DNA of 10,693 nucleotides from CAZTTG01 sp964615935 (lineage in GTDB: Bacteria > Planctomycetota > UBA1135 > GCA-002686595), in contig CAZTTG010000145.1 of the NCBI GenBank assembly GCA_964615935.1, positions 1-10,693 on the forward strand. Reading direction: 5' to 3'. The notes beneath the pieces were generated by a model. It made no database searches, had not been told where the DNA came from, and saw nothing but the letters and a program-made list of their open reading frames with translations. This document shows positions 6,931 through 10,693 of this stretch, piece after piece. Each line of letters begins with the position of its first letter. The first letter of the stretch is position 1. Made by a program: the position numbers and the translations under genes.

Positions 6931-6961
6931 CGCGGTCTGCAGAGCGGACGGCGAGACCGCG
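6931..6961. repeat. 8-bp inverted repeat between ybjQ-like and secretin-like genes
   Basis: CGCGGTCT (6931-6938) and AGACCGCG (6954-6961) are perfect reverse complements with a 15-base spacer, in the 98-bp gap between two same-strand genes. No T-run follows in the direction of transcription, so it is not a standard terminator. A regulator site or an mRNA processing hairpin is possible. Confidence 0.4.
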
Positions 6962-6994
6962 GCCCTCTTCCGCGCGGCCGGCGATTCGGGGCCC

Positions 6995-7459
6995 TCAGGA
7001 CCGGCGGAAGAGGATCTTGCGGATCTCCTGGAGCTCCTCGAGGACGCCCTCGAAGGGATTCGCGGGAGCCTCCTCGTCCTCCTCCGGCAGCGGCTCGATG
7101 GTGACCGCGGTCCCGCGGACCACCTCCTCGACCCAGCCGAGGTGTCGGCGGTGCTCGAAGTCGACCTCGACGATCGCGTTGGCGCCCATGTCGGAGGCCA
7201 TCGCGAGCATGCGGCCCATCGCGCGGCGGCGGGACTCGTCGGCCAGGGCGGTCTGGGCATCCAGCTCGACGCCCTCGCCGCGGGCGAGTCCCTTGCTGAC
7301 GAGCTCCATCAACCGCCGGGTCTGGACCGACACGCCCCAGACCATCCCGCGGTAGCGGGCGATCCGGTAGCCGTCGAAGCCGCTGCCGCCGGTCGTCAGG
7401 ATCTCGCCCGCGGGCACCCCGGGGGGGGTGCGGTCGGGCTGGTCTTCGCTGGGGGCCAT
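6995..7459 (-). CDS. YbjQ/UPF0145-family protein
   Basis: A 154-residue protein whose middle (about 19-122) matches the YbjQ/UPF0145 family, sometimes called a heavy-metal-binding domain. Visible family features are the start ILTTGGSGFDGYRIARYRGMVWG (here 20-42, like the T-x(4)-G-x(4)-Y-x-G-x-V pattern of YbjQ), a long helix with Ala-Arg/Met-rich repeats, MGANAIVEVDFE (91-102) equivalent to LGADAVVGIDIDYE, and the terminal strand VVRGTAVTIEPL (113-124). The family is thought to form pentamers; its biochemical role is not established. Here extra tails occur: 18 polar residues before the domain and an acidic 30-residue tail ending in a helix (EGVLEELQEIRKILFRRS). The ATG has GGAG 9 bp upstream. 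Codons 11-13 contain a run of eight C. It is followed 98 bp later by the secretin-like gene and could be co-transcribed with it. No signal peptide is seen. Confidence 0.85.
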   Translation of the reverse strand: MAPSEDQPDRTPPGVPAGEILTTGGSGFDGYRIARYRGMVWGVSVQTRRLMELVSKGLARGEGVELDAQTALADESRRRAMGRMLAMASDMGANAIVEVDFEHRRHLGWVEEVVRGTAVTIEPLPEEDEEAPANPFEGVLEELQEIRKILFRRS

Positions 7460-7545
7460 GGCGCTTCGCTCCGGCTCGTGGGGGCGAGGATCGGGGACGG
7501 CGGGGGGGCCAGAGAGGGTACGGCCCGGCTGTCCGGAATGCCCCC

Positions 7546-7592
7546 AAAACCCGCGGCTCCCCCGCCCGGGATCGACCCGGGCGGGGGAGCCG
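7546..7592 (-). terminator. Intrinsic terminator of the sigma factor/VWA operon
   Basis: Reading leftwards, a perfect 17-bp GC-rich stem (arms 7592-7576 and 7570-7554) closes a 5-base loop, then CGGG is followed by TTTT (7549-7546). It lies 19 bp beyond the VWA stop codon, where a Rho-independent terminator is expected. The T-run is short and offset by four bases, but the stem is very stable. It separates this operon from the downstream YbjQ-family gene. Confidence 0.85.
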
Positions 7593-7611
7593 AATGACCC
7601 GCTCGGCGGGG

Positions 7612-9750
7612 CTACTGGCCCTTCAGGTCCATGGCGGTCCGCACCAGGTTCAGGAACTCGGCGCGGTAGCCGTGGGGATCGGGGCCCGCGCCCTCGCCGG
7701 CCAGCTCGTGGGCCAGGCCCAGGGAGGCTCCCGGGGCGTGCTCGGAGCCGCGCAGCAGCATGCCGAAGGTGGCCACCGAGGCGGCGAACTTGAAGTCCTC
7801 CGAGGCGGCGGCATAGCTCGCGCCCGAGTCGCGCACGGGCACCTCGATCTTGCGGCTGGTGTCACCCGTGGGCTCCTTGTAGCGGAGCTTGACGGTCAGG
7901 AGCTCGCCGCTTCCATAGGCGCCCGCGGGCCGGCGGGGCTCCTGGTAGCGGAGCTCGTCCACCCCGGAGCCCTCCTCGAGGCGCACGCCGGCCGGGACGA
8001 TCTCGTAGAGGGCGGTCACGGTGTGGCCCGAGCCGATCTCGCCGGCGTCCTTGGTGTCGTCGTTGAAGTCCTGGTGGGCCAGGACCCGGTTCTCGTAGCC
8101 GATCAGCCGGAAGGCGCTCACCTCGGCCGGGTTGAACTCGACCTGGATCTTGACGTCCTTGGCGATGGTCACCAGCGTGCCGCCCATCTCGCGCACCAGC
8201 ACCTTGCGGGCCTCCTGCACGCTGTCGATGTAGGCGTAGTTGCCGTTGCCCTTGTCGGCCAGCTCCTCCATCTGGGAGTCCTTGAGGTTGCCCTGGCCGA
8301 AGCCCAGCACGGTGAGGAAGACGTCGCTCTGGGCCTTCTCCTCGATCATGCGCACCAGCGAGCTGCGGTCGCTGACACCCACGTTGAAGTCGCCGTCGGT
8401 GGCCAGGATCACGCGGTTGACGCCGCCGGTGATGAAGCTCTCGACCGCCAGGCGGTAGGCCAGCTCGATGCCCGCCCCGCCGTTGGTGGAGCCGCCCGCC
8501 CGCAGGTTCTCGATGGCCTGCAGGATGGTCTCCTTGCTGGCGCAGGAGGTGGGGGGCAGGACCAGGCCCGCGGCCCCGGCGTAGACCACGATGGAGACGC
8601 GGTCCCGCTCGTCCAGGTTGTCGACCAGCAGGCGCATGCCGCGCTTGAGCAGGGGCAGCTTGTCGGGCTGGTTCATCGAGCCCGACACGTCGAGCAGGAA
8701 CACCAGGTTGCTGCCCTCGTGGGCCTCGCGGGCGACCTCGCGCCCCTTGAGGCCGATGCGCAGCAGCCGGTGGGCGGGCCGCCAGGGGCAGCCGGCGACC
8801 TCGGCGGTGACCGAGAAGGGCGCCTCGGGGCCGGGCTGCGGCAGGGCGTAGGTGAAGTAGTTGATCATCTCCTCGATGCGCACGCTGCCGGGGGGCGGGA
8901 GCTGCCCCTGTCTCAGGAGGCGCCGCACGTTGGAGTAGGATGCCGTGTCCACGTCGATGGAGAAGGTGGACAGGGGGTCGTCGTCCACCCTCACGAAGGG
9001 ATTCTCGACGATGGTGTCGTAGCTCTCGGTGTTGTGGAGGCTCTCCTCGAAGGCGTTCTCCCTGCGGCCGAGGAAGTCGTCGGCCGGCCGGCGGCTGGGC
9101 GGGCCGGCGTCGCCGGGGCCGCGATACTCCCCGCCGGTGACGGCCCTGCGGGCCCGGGAGCCGGGAGCGGGGGGGCCGGGGGAGCCGGGTCCGGCGGGCC
9201 CGGCAGTGGCGGGGCCGGACCGGGCCGCGGTCGGGGCGTCGGCCAAGTAGCCCAGCGCGCGGAGCTGATTCGCGCGCGGGGCGGAGGGCGCCACCTTCGA
9301 CTCCTCGGGCTCCTGGGCGACGGACGCGTTGAAGTAGGCCGCACCCTCCGTCCGTTCGGAGTCCGTCCGGGCCACTTCGCGCCCGTCCAGCTCGGCCTCC
9401 TCGAAGCTGAGGATCCGGTACGCCCAGGCCCCGCCCACGGCGACCAGCAGGGCGGCGGCCACGCCTCCCACCCAGCGCTGCATGCGGAGCACGCGGCCGC
9501 CTCGCGCCGAACCGCCGCGCAGGCGCGCCTCGAGGGCGCCCCGCTGCTCGTCGGTCAGGCCCACCTCGGGCTCGCTCGCCAGCTCCTCGGAGAGGCTCGC
9601 GCCCAGGGCCTCGATCTCGCCCACGGCCGCGCGGGCCTCCTCGCTCTCGGCGAGCAGGGCCTCCACCTCGGCCCGCTCGGCCTCGTCCAGCTCGCCCAGG
9701 GCGTAGGCCGTCAGGCGCGGGTCGTCCGGATCGAATTGGTGTTTCTTCAT
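7612..9750 (-). CDS. YfbK-type von Willebrand factor A protein with anti-sigma-like N-terminus
   Basis: A 712-residue, single-pass membrane protein. Residues 1-75 (DPRLTAYALGELDEAERAEVE and following) resemble the cytoplasmic anti-sigma or zinc-finger-type domain that often partners ECF sigma factors, but the usual Cys/His metal ligands are absent. A transmembrane helix spans about 93-111 (RWVGGVAAALLVAVGGAWA). A Pro/Gly/Ala linker (about 171-225) leads to the YfbK N-terminal region (about 247-315, NPFVRVDDDPLSTFSIDVDTASYSNVRRLL). The VWA domain (about 348-525) has a complete MIDAS: DVSGS (Asp354, Ser356, Ser358), Thr422 in GGSTN, and Asp452 in ATDGD. A YfbK-type C-terminal domain follows (about 528-708). 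The VWA half should face the periplasm. ATG overlaps the sigma stop as ATGA, which indicates coupled translation; GGAGG lies about 10 bp upstream. Likely role: sensing or scaffolding and control of its sigma factor. The anti-sigma role is inferred. Confidence 0.9.
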   Translation of the reverse strand: MKKHQFDPDDPRLTAYALGELDEAERAEVEALLAESEEARAAVGEIEALGASLSEELASEPEVGLTDEQRGALEARLRGGSARGGRVLRMQRWVGGVAAALLVAVGGAWAYRILSFEEAELDGREVARTDSERTEGAAYFNASVAQEPEESKVAPSAPRANQLRALGYLADAPTAARSGPATAGPAGPGSPGPPAPGSRARRAVTGGEYRGPGDAGPPSRRPADDFLGRRENAFEESLHNTESYDTIVENPFVRVDDDPLSTFSIDVDTASYSNVRRLLRQGQLPPPGSVRIEEMINYFTYALPQPGPEAPFSVTAEVAGCPWRPAHRLLRIGLKGREVAREAHEGSNLVFLLDVSGSMNQPDKLPLLKRGMRLLVDNLDERDRVSIVVYAGAAGLVLPPTSCASKETILQAIENLRAGGSTNGGAGIELAYRLAVESFITGGVNRVILATDGDFNVGVSDRSSLVRMIEEKAQSDVFLTVLGFGQGNLKDSQMEELADKGNGNYAYIDSVQEARKVLVREMGGTLVTIAKDVKIQVEFNPAEVSAFRLIGYENRVLAHQDFNDDTKDAGEIGSGHTVTALYEIVPAGVRLEEGSGVDELRYQEPRRPAGAYGSGELLTVKLRYKEPTGDTSRKIEVPVRDSGASYAAASEDFKFAASVATFGMLLRGSEHAPGASLGLAHELAGEGAGPDPHGYRAEFLNLVRTAMDLKGQ

Positions 9751-10292
9751 GACGTGGAGCCCTCCGCCGATTCGGGGATCGCCTCCGCGGCGAACCTGCC
9801 TCTGAGTGCCTTCAATCCCACGTGGATCAGGAACCCCACGTTCCCGATCGACTGCTCGGTCACCCGGCTGATCTCGCGGTAGGAGAGGCCGTGCTTGAAC
9901 TTGAGCCAGATCACCTCCCGCTGCTTGTCGGACAGCTCCTCGAGGCCCCGCAGGACTCGCGAGAGGGCCTCCTTTCTCTCGAGAGTGGCGGAGGGGCCGG
10001 GCTCGGGGCTCACCCGCTGCGCCGCCCTCTCCTCGCTCATCGTTCCCATGGGCCGCTCCTTTCGGCGCGCGTCGAGCGCCAGGTTTCGGCAGACGGTGAA
10101 GAGCCAGGGTCGCAGGACGTGCTCCACCCGATCGCGGGGCTCCCGGCACAGTCGCAGGAAGACCTCCTGCACGACGTCGCGGGCCCGCTCCACGTCTCCC
10201 AGGATGCGGGAGGCGTAGAGCGTGAGGGCGCGCTCGAACCGATCGAGGGCGTCCAGGATCCAGTCGCGGTCGTCGTCGGGATTCGCGGTCAT
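9747..10292 (-). CDS. ECF-type RNA polymerase sigma factor
   Basis: A 181-residue sigma-70 family factor of the extracytoplasmic function group, with only regions 2 and 4. Region 2 spans about 14-80 (ALTLYASRILGDVERARDVVQEVFLRL, then PWLFTVCRNLALDARRK), which binds core polymerase and melts the -10 element. A short Pro/Ser-rich linker (about 81-105) leads to region 4 (about 107-166; LSDKQREVIWLKFKHGLSYREISRVTEQSIGNVGFLIHVGLKALR), whose helix-turn-helix reads the -35 element. I chose ATG at 10292 because MTANPDDDRDW leads directly into region 2; longer frame sequence upstream has no sigma features. The ribosome site is weak. The stop overlaps the VWA gene start, which suggests a matched sigma/regulator pair. 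Target promoters are unknown. An ECF autopromoter could not be identified upstream. Confidence 0.95.
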   Translation of the reverse strand: MTANPDDDRDWILDALDRFERALTLYASRILGDVERARDVVQEVFLRLCREPRDRVEHVLRPWLFTVCRNLALDARRKERPMGTMSEERAAQRVSPEPGPSATLERKEALSRVLRGLEELSDKQREVIWLKFKHGLSYREISRVTEQSIGNVGFLIHVGLKALRGRFAAEAIPESAEGSTS

Positions 10293-10693
10293 GTGGAGCG
10301 CATCCGGCCGGGCTCTCCCGCCCGCCTCGTCCCCACGACGGGCGGCGCGCCGATTTCTTGGGCGCGGGGCGGCACTAAAACTGTAAACCCTTTGGCAACA
10401 GGGAGCTAGGTCCGAAGCTCCCCGCACACCTCGGCGATCTTCCGCGGAGCTTGGTGGCTCCCACCATCGACGAGCCCTCGCCTGGGGCCGGGGACCTCCC
10501 CGCGCGGCAAACTTGCCGCGCCGGCGCCGAGTGGCGCCGTGACGCCACGCGAGGTGCGCGAAGCGCACCGAGCATGTCGCGTGATCATCGGTCGAACCGT
10601 CCGATGCCGTAGTTGCGTAGGCCATGCCTCACGGCAGCAGGAATCGCTCGTGGGGGCAGGAACACCGTGGGCGTCCCGGCAGGCTGTGACGAG
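10293..10693. other. Gene-poor region upstream of the ECF sigma factor
   Basis: No gene can be supported in these 401 bp. An AT-richer island at 10373-10398 (minus strand: TTGCCA at 10397-10392 and TTTACA at 10389-10384) contains two good -35-like hexamers, but neither has a matching -10 at normal spacing. The sigma operon promoter probably lies here. Right of this island the sequence is full of short inverted repeats (10401-10606). The last 85 bases to the window edge show no clear feature. Codon use in the open frames here is unlike the neighbouring genes, with far less G/C at third positions. Confidence 0.6.
10401..10606. repeat. Cluster of seven inverted repeats, possible structured RNA
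   Basis: Consecutive perfect hairpin arms were read directly: 10401-10407/10416-10422 (7 bp, loop 8); 10452-10457/10461-10466 (6 bp, loop 3); 10489-10494/10497-10502 (6 bp, spacer 2); 10502-10510/10513-10521 (9 bp, spacer 2, GCGCGGCAA/TTGCCGCGC); 10531-10536/10543-10548 (6 bp, loop 6); 10553-10559/10563-10569 (7 bp, loop 3, GGTGCGC/GCGCACC); 10586-10591/10601-10606 (6 bp, loop 9). Most are side by side rather than overlapping, as in a multi-stem RNA. It does not match an RNA family I can name. The strand is unknown. Operators for several regulators, or decayed mobile DNA, are alternatives. Confidence 0.4.

Noticed and set aside
6931..6961. Inverted repeat as an intrinsic terminator after the YbjQ-family gene
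   Set aside because: The 15-base loop and the absence of a T-run do not fit a Rho-independent terminator.
7594..9882. 762-codon plus-strand frame opposite the VWA gene
   Set aside because: It is the antisense shadow of a well-supported VWA protein and has His/Gly/Leu-rich composition with no domain.
10384..10397. TTGCCA and TTTACA on the minus strand as a full sigma-70 promoter
   Set aside because: Both are good -35 matches, but no -10 hexamer occurs at usual spacing, so only a vague promoter region is claimed.
10406..10588. 60-codon minus-strand frame in the hairpin region
   Set aside because: It is Arg/Gly/Pro-rich, covers the inverted-repeat cluster, has no ribosome site and shows no known motif.
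10585..10692. Possible 3' end of a partial minus-strand gene entering from the right edge (PTVFLPPRAIPAAVRHGLRN, stop at 10585-10587)
   Set aside because: Only 35 codons are visible, third-position G/C is clearly lower than in the real genes, and it matches no family I know. More sequence to the right would decide.

Overview
The window is a GC-rich bacterial chromosome segment, roughly 70% GC by eye, with third codon positions almost all G or C in the confident genes. No ribosomal RNA, tRNA, CRISPR array or complete insertion sequence was seen. The mix of an ECF sigma factor overlapping a YfbK-type VWA protein with an anti-sigma-like N-terminus, a secretin N-domain protein without a barrel, and an HDOD gene suggests a large-genome environmental Gram-negative lineage such as Planctomycetota, Myxococcota or a relative. 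This placement is inference; no lineage-diagnostic gene is present.

Left part (1-3424): a tight minus-strand operon reads PHP-type histidinol-phosphatase (hisJ-like, 2685-1861), chorismate synthase aroC (1841-753) and a HAD phosphatase (756-52). There is a 19-bp gap between the first two and an ATGA overlap between the last two. Divergent from it, pyrE (2750-3424, +) starts without any visible Shine-Dalgarno sequence. A perfect 16-bp palindrome separates pyrE from the convergent mannose-6-phosphate isomerase gene manA (4453-3452, -). The manA ribosome-binding site lies inside an 8-bp-stem hairpin.

Middle (4620-7459): an HDOD-domain signalling gene on the plus strand is broken twice, by an in-frame TAG and by a 4-bp tandem duplication, and is probably a pseudogene. 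On the minus strand a YbjQ/UPF0145 protein (7459-6995) precedes a putative exported protein built from secretin N-type domains with no secretin barrel (6896-5502).

Right part (7546-10693): an ECF sigma factor (10292-9747) overlaps by ATGA a 712-residue membrane-anchored VWA protein (9750-7612). The pair looks like a coupled sigma/anti-sigma unit, and it ends at a strong 17-bp-stem intrinsic terminator (7592-7546). Upstream of the sigma gene, about 400 bp hold no gene I can support. They do hold an unusual run of seven inverted repeats (10401-10606) that may be a structured RNA or a complex regulatory region. These hairpins, the broken HDOD gene, the manA hairpin and the barrel-less secretin-like protein are the most interesting observations.
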